A DNA stretch of 64,000 bases from contig NZ_AULU01000003.1 in assembly GCF_000422445.1 (NCBI RefSeq), positions 1 to 64,000 of the forward strand, read 5' to 3'. The DNA comes from Paenibacillus assamensis DSM 18201 (lineage in GTDB: Bacteria; Bacillota; Bacilli; Paenibacillales; Paenibacillaceae). Shown here piece by piece: positions 26,122 to 35,733 of this stretch. Below the pieces are notes generated by a model that was not told the DNA's origin, made no database searches, and saw only the letters and a list, made by a program, of their open reading frames with translations. Position numbers and translations under genes: made by a program. How positions within the stretch are numbered: position 1 is the first letter of the stretch; each line of letters opens with the position of its first letter.

Positions 26122-29100
26122 TTATTTAAAATAATAATGTTGTGACGTAGTTTTACCTGTCTTAGGGTCAATGAATTGAAAATGCGTTGGAACATATTTA
26201 TCAGGGTCATTAAAGTCCTTTTGGAAATAATGAATCTCACCAATCTTTTTACCATTTCTATCAGATACATCAGTCTTCAAAATATCGGTTCGATATTGTT
26301 TTCCTTCTTTATATCCCTTTTCTTTTAACCAGTCTTTTTGTGACCCGACATTTGTCCATCTCTTATACTTACTAACATCAACGATCTCACAATCCGTATT
26401 ATGCACCCAAATGCCCAAATCCGTCACATAATACGTATGGTAGTCAGCAACCGTAAAGTTATAAACTGTAACAGGTTCATCTAGCATAATAAACTCAAGC
26501 TTATTAATCGTTAGATTGCTTCCGTCAGACTTTTGAAGTTTATCGCCCACTTCTAGTTCATCTGCAAAGACCCAGCCTTTTCCTTCCACCCAGAATGGAT
26601 GATTGTCCGTCGTCTCGATAACCTGATCATCAACATACAGTTTAATTATATCATCACGTTGGTTACGATAAAGATTCGTTACTTCCTTGTATGCTAATTC
26701 ACCATCAGGGTTATTCTCATCTTTGGCGAGAACCATATCTCCGACCTTAATGTCTTCAATATTTTTCTCCCCTTCGTCTGTTAGAACTTTCGTCCCTGCA
26801 GTGAAACAGTTACAACCTTTTATTGTCGATTCTACAACTTTAGTATTACCTTTTTTATCGGCCCACTTAATAAGTGTTTTTCCGCCTTTTACAACTTTGC
26901 CCACTGGTATGAAACCGGCTCCAGCCATTACACGATCAAAGAATGAGGACTTAGGATCTATTAAGACTTTTAAATCATCCATGACAAAATAATCAAACGT
27001 CTTCTTAGCTCCTGTTTTGACCAACTTCCAACCGTTCTCAACCCACTTCCATACGTTTCCGCTTGGATCGATGTAGATTAATGGATTATTGGCTACATAC
27101 GTATACAAATTCAAGCTAAGTGGATCTGTAATATCCCCTTCATACGTATCTTCACTGATAAACCGTCCCATACCCGGGTCATACCATCTTGCACGTAGAT
27201 ATTGAAGCCCTGTTGTCTTGTCCCAATACTCGCCGGAGTATTTTAAGATATTAGGAACCGTCTCTTTCTCTTCAAGTGGCATACCCCAAATATCGTAGCG
27301 GTATTCATTTAGCTTTTTACCCGTCTCATCAACAATGGCTACAACATCACCATGTCCATTCAACTGATAATACTGCACTTGACCGGATGCCGCATCTTGT
27401 CGTCCGATTAGTTGACCAGCTAGATCGTACAAGTACACATATTTAACTTTAGCTTTACCGTCCGCTCCTACTACGGCTTCAGCTATGATTTTTTTATCAG
27501 CGTCATAGTAGAAACGGTTCTTTACGTTGTTTTCTATCCGCTCATACAACAACCCTTCACCTGTATAGGAGTAGGTAACTGGGTTATGATCACCTACTAC
27601 CTTTGTGAGTCGGTTCTTTTTATCGTACTCATATTGTGCAGACTTTAGCGGCAATTCTCTATTACTATCCAGCGTCTCACGATTGTAGCGCTCATCGTAC
27701 GAGTATGTTTCATTAAACTCGCTCGATGTCTGAATTTGATTCAACGGCGTATACGTAAAGTTCGTAATATTGTTATTCTCAGTCCGTTGAACAATGTTAC
27801 GATTCAGATCGTATCCATATTTAAACGTATTTTGTGCTACTCCATCTTTCTTATGGCTCAATTGCTGAAGCTTGATATCTTCATATTGATACTCACTTAC
27901 AAAGGAGCTACCATAAGACTGCTTTGCAACCTGTCCATTTGCAATATAATCGTAAGTAATCGATTTCGCAGCTTGGTTACCACTTACTATGTCCAACTGT
28001 TTCAACTGATTTACATTGTTGTAAGAGCCGTTCACTTTTACATTTACACCAGGAGCCTCAAACACATAACCTGTTTTCTTATTTAGGTCATAGTTGTTTA
28101 TCAATTTCACGCCGTCCGGGTATTGAATTTCGGTCAAGAAGCCAGAGCGCGCTTGATACTTGTAATTCGTCGTACCTCTATGATCCGTCATGCTCAGACG
28201 TTTGCCTTCGGTATCATAACCGAATTGCACCGTTTCATTTGCAACCGTATTTGTAATCAATCGATCTAGTACATCAAACTGATTATCCATAACAGTCCCG
28301 CTGCGATCGACAGACTTCACTACATTACCATTCGCATCATAGTAATACTTCTGAACCTGACCTGTCTCATTGATCTTTTTCGTAACACGACCAAGCTCAT
28401 CATATTCTTTCTTCATCTTTTGCTGATTCGCATAGGTTGTTTCGGTTAGGTTTCCTAGGCGATCATACGAATAGCTAGTCGTCTGATTCTCAGCATCAGT
28501 GACAGCAGTCAGCTGACCTTCAGCATCGTATTGATAAGCCGTACGATTACCTTTAGCATCTGTTACAGATGTAACTGCATTAGCGAAGTTGTATTCCGTG
28601 CGTTTACTCGGCACATAGTTTTGCTTGTTCTGCAAAGTTTCAACTAATACTTCTCTTCCAAGCACATCTGTTGTTGTTCTCGTACGATTTTGCTCTGCAT
28701 CTATTGTAGTTATCGTTTGCTTAGCATCATCATACTCTATTAGATCAGATGTATTGTTCGCATACGTAGTCTTAGTAGGACGTCCAAATCCGTCATAACT
28801 ATAGGTCGTGCGATTGCCGTACGCGTCCTCTTGCCACTGTAATAGGCTTGTTCGCTCATCATAGCCGTATTTCGTTTCACCTAAGCCTTCTGTTTCTTTC
28901 ACCTTACGACCAAGTGGATCAAACCACACATCAAATACTTCACCAAGCGTGTTCTTTACTTGAATGTGATTGGTAGCATCATTATAGATATAAGTCATCT
29001 TATTTTGATCTGGTTTTGTAATTAAGGTGACTCTTCCTAATGAATCATACGCATAAGACGTTGTTTGCTGCTTACCATCTGTATAAGACAAGACACGCCC

Positions 29101-31623
29101 CGTGATAGGATCATAGGTGGATTTTTCTACAATTGTAGATACTTGCCCATCTACATTCGTGACATCTACTTCTTGCTGTGTAAGGAATCCATGCTGATAC
29201 TCCTGACCATAGTGGTATCTATATACAGTTGGTTTACCTTTATCATTATGAGCAGTTACTTTCGTCATGTTCCCGAAGCCATCGTACTCGTAATTAATAT
29301 GGCCGAGAAGCTGCCCGCCTTCTGCGTTTGCATAAGTTTTGGAATCAATGATTGAACCTTTACCATTTCGAACAATACGAGTAAATGTTTGTTGATTCGC
29401 TTCTAACTTAGTCGTTATCGTTTCTGGTAATCCACGTCCAGATTCATAAGTAGTCTTAGTACTAGCTCCTAGGCTATTCGTTTCACTTGTTACATTACCA
29501 TCTCGATTATATTCATAATTGACAGTAAAGGATGGACTTTCAGCTCCGCCACTACGACTCGTTGTAATGACTTGTTTCGGATACTTGTCAGAAACCGTAT
29601 TGTAAATTTGTTGTGTTATATGTTGTACAGGACCTGATCCCTGAACTACCTCTATTTGCTGCGTATTGTTATCACTTTTTTTATAGGTAAAAGACGATGT
29701 TGAAACTCCATTAGATACATGGGATTTATACTGATGCTCGTATGCTGATGCATAGGGATCTGTATCAAAATGAATCGTTTGTTGGTTACTTTCAACGATG
29801 CCCCTATCCGCGTACTCAGTAACATCTTTACTATTTGTTATACGATACTGAATTTGTTTTCCCAAAGTACCCAATCGACGCTCAATTGGTATATACGTAA
29901 ATACTGTCTTAGAACCTGTAGGATGATGAATACCATTTATTAGTGCATAGTCATTCCGTTTGAGTAATCTTCCACCCGTTAGCGTAAACTTTGACTCTGC
30001 AAATTGATAATTATAGTAGGTTGTTCTCCCTGCTACATCTGTTACAGATTGTAAATATTGATGAGAAGTATCTGGTACTGTAGCTTTTTGATATACGACT
30101 CTATCTTTACCATTTGAAGCAATGATTTGATTACCCACATACTCTAATTTAAGTATATTTCCTAATGGATCCGATACTTCAGTAAGTAAATGTCCACCTC
30201 CAATTCTCTGATATTTAAAGTTTAGAAAATTACCATACGCGTCTTCTTGTCGGATGAGATATCCTTCTTTTGCAAAATAGTAGGTCATCCCATTTTTATA
30301 TTTCAGTATGTATCCTGTCTGAATGTTATTTATGACATCTACATTATGTTCACCAAATATAAGATCGTCATATGGATATCCACTAAGACTAGTGCTACCA
30401 TTCGATGCATAAGTAGCCCCACCAGGTAAAGTCACATAATTAGGTGTGTAATACGTTCCAGGACGCACAGAAGGAATGTCCCATGTCCATCCTTTTCCTA
30501 GGCTAGTACGCTCTTCTAACTGATTATCTACTGTGAAATTCTGATAGCCGGAATAACTCGCAACTGTCGGCAAGAAATTTTCGAAATGAAAAAATGAACC
30601 ATCTCCATGCGGATAAGCTTTTAGAATGAAATGCTGACGTTCATTGAATGGAACTACCTTTTCCCACATCAATTTATCAGCAGGATAATCAATAGCTATA
30701 TCAGCAGCGAGCTCTTCATAATCAGGGCCCGCAGAATAATAAATATGTTCTTTAGAGAACACATTAAAAGTCTGCCCTAAAAAATGAACATTCCCATATT
30801 CATTTACATATGTACCATTTAAACGCTCATATACAAGATTTCCATTACTATCCTTTGTAACTTGTGTAACCTCCACATTCATTTGAGGCATTACATATAA
30901 TCTATACGTATATCTCGATTTAACATCTTTCTCGTAGAACTCAGCAGAATTACTGTTGTAGTTTCTTGTTAATTGAAAGGACATTCCATTACGTCCAGGT
31001 AGACCTATATCCGTACTTGATATATTTAATGAACCATCCAGTGTCGAGATGTCGCCACTCCCATTACCAACTGAGTATGGCGCTTGATCGAGCTTAGTAT
31101 GCTGTTTTTGCAACGCTAGTTTATCGAATTCATCTTTATAACTACTTCTCAAAGCTCTTCGTTGACGAGAATATACCGATTCCGTTACGGAAGTGGGCTC
31201 CAGTTGATTCCCTGTAAACGTGGACATCATATCTGGCCATAAGTAGGTTGCATCCGTAACAGATGGTAATTCCAAACCATATGTCGCATCCGTCACCGTA
31301 GCTGGGATATATTTCTTCCCTGCACCCGGAAAAAGCTGTTCAAGCGTAGCTGGCAAAGCCATTACATCTGCATTTTTCGCCATAGCATCATCAATATGCT
31401 TCAATGAATATCCTTCATTTAATCGCTCAAGAATATCGGAAGGAGATACATTGTATTTCTTCGCGATATAGTCAATCGTCAGCAATGCCTTACTATCAGC
31501 AGTTTGAGTGGAAACTGACTTAGGCGCTGCTACTGCTTCTGCAACTTGCATAAACAATGGTGCCGCTAATTCCAAAAACATTACCAAAGCAAGTAAAGCG
31601 GATAACTTCCTCATTTTTTTCAT
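26122..31623 (-). CDS. Secreted RHS/YD-repeat polymorphic toxin A (HINT domain and unassigned tip)
   Basis: 1833 residues: signal peptide 1-33, helical segment about 45-85, two VTDATY motifs, basic RQRR at 153-156, YD-repeat shell and RHS core ending IDPSGN near 1523. About 80 linker residues lead to a HINT domain (intein/hedgehog type). It has Cys in CFTAGTKVLT (about 1606), TTDNHPFWV and the C-terminal block VYNFTVADYHTYYV ... WVHN (about 1742). HINT domains before polymorphic-toxin tips are thought to release the tip by self-cleavage at the final Asn. The tip itself (about 1743-1833; DWLKEKGYKEGKQYRTD, EIHYFQKDF, THFQFIDPKTGKTT, QHYYFK) is not one I can assign; its spaced His residues would suit a nuclease. 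The immunity candidate follows five bases later. Confidence 0.87.
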   Translation of the reverse strand: MKKMRKLSALLALVMFLELAAPLFMQVAEAVAAPKSVSTQTADSKALLTIDYIAKKYNVSPSDILERLNEGYSLKHIDDAMAKNADVMALPATLEQLFPGAGKKYIPATVTDATYGLELPSVTDATYLWPDMMSTFTGNQLEPTSVTESVYSRQRRALRSSYKDEFDKLALQKQHTKLDQAPYSVGNGSGDISTLDGSLNISSTDIGLPGRNGMSFQLTRNYNSNSAEFYEKDVKSRYTYRLYVMPQMNVEVTQVTKDSNGNLVYERLNGTYVNEYGNVHFLGQTFNVFSKEHIYYSAGPDYEELAADIAIDYPADKLMWEKVVPFNERQHFILKAYPHGDGSFFHFENFLPTVASYSGYQNFTVDNQLEERTSLGKGWTWDIPSVRPGTYYTPNYVTLPGGATYASNGSTSLSGYPYDDLIFGEHNVDVINNIQTGYILKYKNGMTYYFAKEGYLIRQEDAYGNFLNFKYQRIGGGHLLTEVSDPLGNILKLEYVGNQIIASNGKDRVVYQKATVPDTSHQYLQSVTDVAGRTTYYNYQFAESKFTLTGGRLLKRNDYALINGIHHPTGSKTVFTYIPIERRLGTLGKQIQYRITNSKDVTEYADRGIVESNQQTIHFDTDPYASAYEHQYKSHVSNGVSTSSFTYKKSDNNTQQIEVVQGSGPVQHITQQIYNTVSDKYPKQVITTSRSGGAESPSFTVNYEYNRDGNVTSETNSLGASTKTTYESGRGLPETITTKLEANQQTFTRIVRNGKGSIIDSKTYANAEGGQLLGHINYEYDGFGNMTKVTAHNDKGKPTVYRYHYGQEYQHGFLTQQEVDVTNVDGQVSTIVEKSTYDPITGRVLSYTDGKQQTTSYAYDSLGRVTLITKPDQNKMTYIYNDATNHIQVKNTLGEVFDVWFDPLGRKVKETEGLGETKYGYDERTSLLQWQEDAYGNRTTYSYDGFGRPTKTTYANNTSDLIEYDDAKQTITTIDAEQNRTRTTTDVLGREVLVETLQNKQNYVPSKRTEYNFANAVTSVTDAKGNRTAYQYDAEGQLTAVTDAENQTTSYSYDRLGNLTETTYANQQKMKKEYDELGRVTKKINETGQVQKYYYDANGNVVKSVDRSGTVMDNQFDVLDRLITNTVANETVQFGYDTEGKRLSMTDHRGTTNYKYQARSGFLTEIQYPDGVKLINNYDLNKKTGYVFEAPGVNVKVNGSYNNVNQLKQLDIVSGNQAAKSITYDYIANGQVAKQSYGSSFVSEYQYEDIKLQQLSHKKDGVAQNTFKYGYDLNRNIVQRTENNNITNFTYTPLNQIQTSSEFNETYSYDERYNRETLDSNRELPLKSAQYEYDKKNRLTKVVGDHNPVTYSYTGEGLLYERIENNVKNRFYYDADKKIIAEAVVGADGKAKVKYVYLYDLAGQLIGRQDAASGQVQYYQLNGHGDVVAIVDETGKKLNEYRYDIWGMPLEEKETVPNILKYSGEYWDKTTGLQYLRARWYDPGMGRFISEDTYEGDITDPLSLNLYTYVANNPLIYIDPSGNVWKWVENGWKLVKTGAKKTFDYFVMDDLKVLIDPKSSFFDRVMAGAGFIPVGKVVKGGKTLIKWADKKGNTKVVESTIKGCNCFTAGTKVLTDEGEKNIEDIKVGDMVLAKDENNPDGELAYKEVTNLYRNQRDDIIKLYVDDQVIETTDNHPFWVEGKGWVFADELEVGDKLQKSDGSNLTINKLEFIMLDEPVTVYNFTVADYHTYYVTDLGIWVHNTDCEIVDVSKYKRWTNVGSQKDWLKEKGYKEGKQYRTDILKTDVSDRNGKKIGEIHYFQKDFNDPDKYVPTHFQFIDPKTGKTTSQHYYFK

Positions 31624-31670
31624 TTGTTCACATTCCCCTGTTGTTTATATTAATGTAATGAAAACCTCAA

Positions 31671-31688
31671 CTAAGATATCGATAAATC
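31671..31688 (-). other. Scar of a lost accessory gene before RHS A
   Basis: Upstream of RHS A the DNA from 31624 to 31688 matches the leader of RHS B nearly base for base. It includes the last five codons and stop (DLSIS) of the accessory gene that still stands in front of RHS B at 19534. The rest of that gene is missing here, replaced by the PA14 gene. The stretch 31689-31758 is AT-rich and otherwise empty. Confidence 0.7.
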
Positions 31689-31758
31689 AATTCTCAATAC
31701 CATAAATGCGTATATGAATATATATTTATAATTTTGACATACTAAAACATTCCCCTCG

Positions 31759-33747
31759 TTACCTCTTCCTAGATATCAAGTTACCATTTGCATCATAGCT
31801 ATAATGAATATCTTCGCCCGAAGGGAGAGTTACCGAAATAAGCTTCCCTTGCTCATCATAGGCATACCTACGCTTATTATCATTTGCGACAGAACCCGTG
31901 GCAGCCTTAATCGGATAGAGTTGTGATTGCTTAATAACCTCTTTAGCCAATTGAGGACTAGACCATTGCAAGATTGCGGTAGCATGTCCTACATTCTCAA
32001 AGTACTCTACGCGTATCTCATATCGTTGTCCGGCATATAAATAGATGGGTATACTATCAAATTCACCTGATTGGTCAGCCCACTTATCCAGAATCAATTG
32101 ATTGTTCACCCATATCCTCACACCATCATCTGAATGGATATGGAAGGTATATGTCTCCTCTACAGGAGGCTCAATGTAACCACGCCAGCGAACAGAGAAC
32201 TGATCCACGTTAATACCAGAAGCAGGTGATTCAGCAGCCCAAGCGTAATTGATCACAGGCTCAGTACGTGTCATCACGACATCCTTTAGTTCCATGTTAT
32301 TAAAATACTCAGCCGTTAACCCTACTCCTCTAACTTCCTCTGGTGGATACAAGTTCATTTGTGGAACAATTTCCTTCGAAATTGTTGGTGTAGACCACAG
32401 CAGCTTAGAAGTTGCATGCCCTGCATTTTCATAGTATTCAATGCGAATTTCATATCTCTGTCCTTTCACTAAAGGCACGGAGGAACTAACGAACTCACCC
32501 GATTGATCTGCCCATCTATCTAGTACAAGCTGATTATTTATCCACACTCTTGCCCCATCATCTGCGAGCATGTAGAAATTATATAGCTCCGTAGATTTGG
32601 GCACTACGTAGCCCGTCCAACGGACAGAGAAGGCATCATTCGTGATCCCATCATTTGGAGAAGCAGCTTCCCAATAATAGTCGATTTTTGAATCTACCCT
32701 AGTCATCCTTAATTCTTCAAAGTTCTTACCACTATAATACTCGCCCTTTAAGCCAACACCGCTCGTTGAACTAGGCGGATACAATGCGGATTGAGGAACT
32801 ACTTCTTTAGCTTGACTTGAACTAGACCATTGCAAAATAGCAGTAGAAGCTCCTCCATTTTCATAGTATTTAATCCTTATGTTATACGCGTATCCTGCTT
32901 TTAATGAGATGGGCTTACTGGAGAATTCTCCAGCTTGATTATGCCACTTATCTAACACTAATTGGTCATTAACCCACACTCTGACGCCATCATCTGAGAT
33001 CATATCGAAGGTGTAACTTTCTGTGTATTTCGGTACAATTTGACCTGTCCATCTTATCGAGAACGTATCTACACCCATACTTGGTTCAGGCGCAGCCAAA
33101 CCTATGCTATGATTTACGTTTTTATCTACACGCGTCATTTTCAGATTGGTAAGATCCATATTATTAAAATATTCACCGCGCAGGCCTGTTCCAGCTGCTG
33201 CTTCTGGTACAAATAAAGATTCGTTAGATACGATTGCCTTGGGCTGACTAGGGCTCGACCATTGCAAATCTGTCCTTGCATTGCCGTCATTTTCTAAGTA
33301 CTCTACCCTAATCTTATGCTTTTTGCTGGCCTCTAATTGGATGGGCTTACTTACGAAATCTCCCGCTAGGTCCTTCCATTCATCAATGAGCAATTGATCG
33401 TTCACCCAAAGCCGTACACCATCATCCGATACCATATAAAAGGTATACGCTTCGCTAAATTTCGGTTGTATATACCCTGTCCAGCGTACAGAGAACGTAT
33501 CACCGTTTATTTCAGGCGAGGGAGATCCCAAATCCCACTTGAAATCAATGTTCGCATCTGTGCGCAATAATTTAAGATTCGTTAGATTTTTGTTATCGTA
33601 ATATTCTCCCTTTAATCCATTCACTGGTGTACCAGCAGCCTTAACCGTCTTCTTAGCTTGGTTAGCACTAACGTAATTAGGAAACAATCCTCCGATGAAT
33701 GTAAATATCAATAGTACGCCTACCCAACCTAACATGCGTGAATTCAT
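31759..33747 (-). CDS. PA14-domain secreted protein with C-terminal YD tag
   Basis: 662 residues with GGGAGG seven bases before the ATG. The signal peptide covers 1-28 (MLGWVGVLLIFTFIGG...VSA). Four PA14 domains follow at about 42-180, 187-325, 331-470 and 476-615. Each shows GLKGEYYDN-type openings, FSVRWTGY, YTFYMVSDDGVRLWVN and a KHKIRVEYLEN-like strand. PA14 is a beta-barrel module that binds sugars or sits in front of secreted enzymes and toxins. The C-terminal ~40 residues are a YD tag (RRYAYDEQGKLISVTLPSGE, HYSYDANGNLISRKR) much like the one ending the 10921 protein. It opens the toxin A unit, after a promoter and terminator, and precedes RHS A by 135 bp. Confidence 0.85.
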   Translation of the reverse strand: MNSRMLGWVGVLLIFTFIGGLFPNYVSANQAKKTVKAAGTPVNGLKGEYYDNKNLTNLKLLRTDANIDFKWDLGSPSPEINGDTFSVRWTGYIQPKFSEAYTFYMVSDDGVRLWVNDQLLIDEWKDLAGDFVSKPIQLEASKKHKIRVEYLENDGNARTDLQWSSPSQPKAIVSNESLFVPEAAAGTGLRGEYFNNMDLTNLKMTRVDKNVNHSIGLAAPEPSMGVDTFSIRWTGQIVPKYTESYTFDMISDDGVRVWVNDQLVLDKWHNQAGEFSSKPISLKAGYAYNIRIKYYENGGASTAILQWSSSSQAKEVVPQSALYPPSSTSGVGLKGEYYSGKNFEELRMTRVDSKIDYYWEAASPNDGITNDAFSVRWTGYVVPKSTELYNFYMLADDGARVWINNQLVLDRWADQSGEFVSSSVPLVKGQRYEIRIEYYENAGHATSKLLWSTPTISKEIVPQMNLYPPEEVRGVGLTAEYFNNMELKDVVMTRTEPVINYAWAAESPASGINVDQFSVRWRGYIEPPVEETYTFHIHSDDGVRIWVNNQLILDKWADQSGEFDSIPIYLYAGQRYEIRVEYFENVGHATAILQWSSPQLAKEVIKQSQLYPIKAATGSVANDNKRRYAYDEQGKLISVTLPSGEDIHYSYDANGNLISRKR

Positions 33748-33808
33748 TCCACAGCCTCCCTACTAATCTATCAACGGCTAGTAGCCTTATTCATCTTATA
33801 ACAACGAA

Positions 33809-33836
33809 AATATATGTCCATATGAATATTTGTAAA
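33809..33836 (-). promoter_or_regulatory. Sigma-A-type promoter of the toxin A unit
   Basis: On the minus strand TTTACA (33831-33836) and TATATT (33809-33814) are 16 bases apart, with CATATGGACATAT inside the spacer. It lies about 60 bp before the PA14 gene and is nearly identical to the promoter of the toxin B unit. Confidence 0.6.
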
Positions 33837-33912
33837 TTTATTTGATTTAAAATATAAATTATCCTTTCTTATTCAAATTTGCGTAATGCTCAATCGGACA
33901 AAAAGCGTATTA

Positions 33913-33950
33913 AAAAAAACCTTGAAGGAATCTCTCTCCTTCAAGGTTTA
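33913..33950 (-). terminator. Rho-independent terminator
   Basis: On the minus strand AAACCTTGAAGGA pairs perfectly with TCCTTCAAGGTTT and ends in eight T. It follows the GBS-Bsp-type gene at 34009 and precedes the toxin A promoter. Confidence 0.92.
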
Positions 33951-34008
33951 AAGTCGCATACATTTTAGTGGTAATGCCCTGTTCATCCACCCCAGTGAAT
34001 GGACGATA

Positions 34009-35733
34009 TCACTTCACTTGAACATCATGAGCTTGGAACATGACTTGGTCAATGTAAATATGATTATGATAGATTCCTTTTTCATTGTTATGATCGCTGA
34101 GCTTCACTCTACCTCGCCATACGCCCTCGCTGATTTTCTCACCTTGAATCCACTTTATATCATCTTGTCCTTGAAAAGCGGTCCATGTTGGGAACTCCAC
34201 TTTCTTAGCTGCACGATCTACCCCATATACATAAAGGTCATACCACTGCTCATCTAAACGGACTGTATTTTTAAATTTCACACTCGGCTCTGCATGTACT
34301 TCTGTTATACTTATTATTCTCGTATTTCCATACTTATCTTCGGAATAGCCATGAGTGTGATACTTACCAGATTCATAATTATGATTTCTGAAATCTACCG
34401 TGTAGACCCAGTCACCATTTTGCTCCCGGATTCCTTTCGCCCAAGGATGTATGAGATCGTCCTGTCCGTTTTTATCCGTCCATGTTGGAAAATATACATT
34501 TTTTATATCTTTAGATAAGCCGGATATTCTTACTTGATAGTTTCCGTCTTTAAGTTCTACCCTCTGAGGTGCTGTAACTTTGATATTCTCATCCACAGCT
34601 ACTTTTACTGAACCATCAATCCCCTTCGAATCCCCATAAACATGTGTAACATAAGTCCCAATCTCATCTTTATGCTTTTTGTAAACAACGGTTCCCTTCC
34701 AAACTCCCGGCGCTACCTTCTCACCTTGAATCCATTCAATATCATCTTGTTCATTTTGTAACGTCCATGTTGGGAACTCTACCTGCTTAACATTGGGATC
34801 TACACCATATACATAGACATCATGAGAAAGATTCTGTAGCTTCGATTGTGCTGGATATTTCACACCACCAACCGCATCGTATTCCATTCCTGCAATAAAT
34901 CTTGTATTACTGTTATTATCATGGGCATATATATGGGTCACGTATCTACCCAGTTCATAGTTATGACCTGAAAATGGAATAACAGCTTCCCATGTATCAA
35001 CATCTGCTTTTTTCCCTTGTATCCATTTTAAATCATCTTGTCCATTCGCAATCGTCCACGTCGGGAACTCGACTTTTGATACTGTCTGCGAAACACCTGA
35101 TACTCGAATTTCAATAACCTCATCGCTCAAAGAAACGACAGACTTATAATCAGCTGTTACTGTCTCTTTAACTTGAAATTCAACTTGTTTGACAGTAGAT
35201 CCATTGATAATTACCGTAGATTCAAATTGTAGGTCACCAGCCGGCCATTTATCCAAAGGCATTACAGCCTTCCACACACCGTTCCCAACTTTTGTAGCTA
35301 CTGTTTCAACACCGTCCGGACTTGTCTTATCTTTACGCGTATGTACTTTTACTTCATGAGTAGTTGTTGGGTTGGCCTTGATATAGAACGATATCGAAAC
35401 ATTACTTGTCGAAAATACAAGTTTATCAGCCTGAACATATCGCTTAATCAAATTCCCCTTAAGATCATATTGCTTAATAATCGTTTTGCCATTTTGAAAC
35501 GTCGTATGGAGCTTCTGATCTCGGTCATAAATATACACGGAGCCTTTCGTGTTATCCGTGTTCACCATTATAGAGTTTGTTGCATCCACCTGTACAGCTG
35601 GCGCAGCAGCAGATACAGGATGCATGGATACTTGGAAAGTAATCGATATAATTAACAACATCGTACAGATGAACACTACACTTGTATTCTGACTGCGTTT
35701 ATTTTTATTTATATGTAAATTGAACGTTTTCAA
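34009..35733 (-). CDS. YD-tagged secreted accessory protein, four GBS-Bsp-like repeats
   Basis: 574 residues from a TTG start at 35733, nine bases after GGAGGGG. It overlaps the preceding gene by 29 bp, so the two are probably translated together. The signal peptide covers about 1-42 (VVFICTMLLIISITF...PVSA). The YD tag is at about 64-98 (SVYIYDRDQKLHTTFQNG, IKQYDLKGNLIKRY). A divergent sandwich module follows, then four GBS-Bsp-like repeats with the signatures VEFPTWTIANGQDDLKW, GVWKGTV or equivalents, and YVTHIYAHD. The repeat type is known from Bacillota surface proteins and wall hydrolases. No enzyme domain is present. Its last two repeats reappear in the chimeric gene at 22678. Confidence 0.8.
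   Translation of the reverse strand: MKTFNLHINKNKRSQNTSVVFICTMLLIISITFQVSMHPVSAAAPAVQVDATNSIMVNTDNTKGSVYIYDRDQKLHTTFQNGKTIIKQYDLKGNLIKRYVQADKLVFSTSNVSISFYIKANPTTTHEVKVHTRKDKTSPDGVETVATKVGNGVWKAVMPLDKWPAGDLQFESTVIINGSTVKQVEFQVKETVTADYKSVVSLSDEVIEIRVSGVSQTVSKVEFPTWTIANGQDDLKWIQGKKADVDTWEAVIPFSGHNYELGRYVTHIYAHDNNSNTRFIAGMEYDAVGGVKYPAQSKLQNLSHDVYVYGVDPNVKQVEFPTWTLQNEQDDIEWIQGEKVAPGVWKGTVVYKKHKDEIGTYVTHVYGDSKGIDGSVKVAVDENIKVTAPQRVELKDGNYQVRISGLSKDIKNVYFPTWTDKNGQDDLIHPWAKGIREQNGDWVYTVDFRNHNYESGKYHTHGYSEDKYGNTRIISITEVHAEPSVKFKNTVRLDEQWYDLYVYGVDRAAKKVEFPTWTAFQGQDDIKWIQGEKISEGVWRGRVKLSDHNNEKGIYHNHIYIDQVMFQAHDVQVK

Noticed and set aside
803-31623. RHS proteins as type VI secretion or Tc-toxin components
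   Set aside because: All three have Sec signal peptides and no PAAR, VgrG, TcA or TcB features; the host appears Gram-positive.
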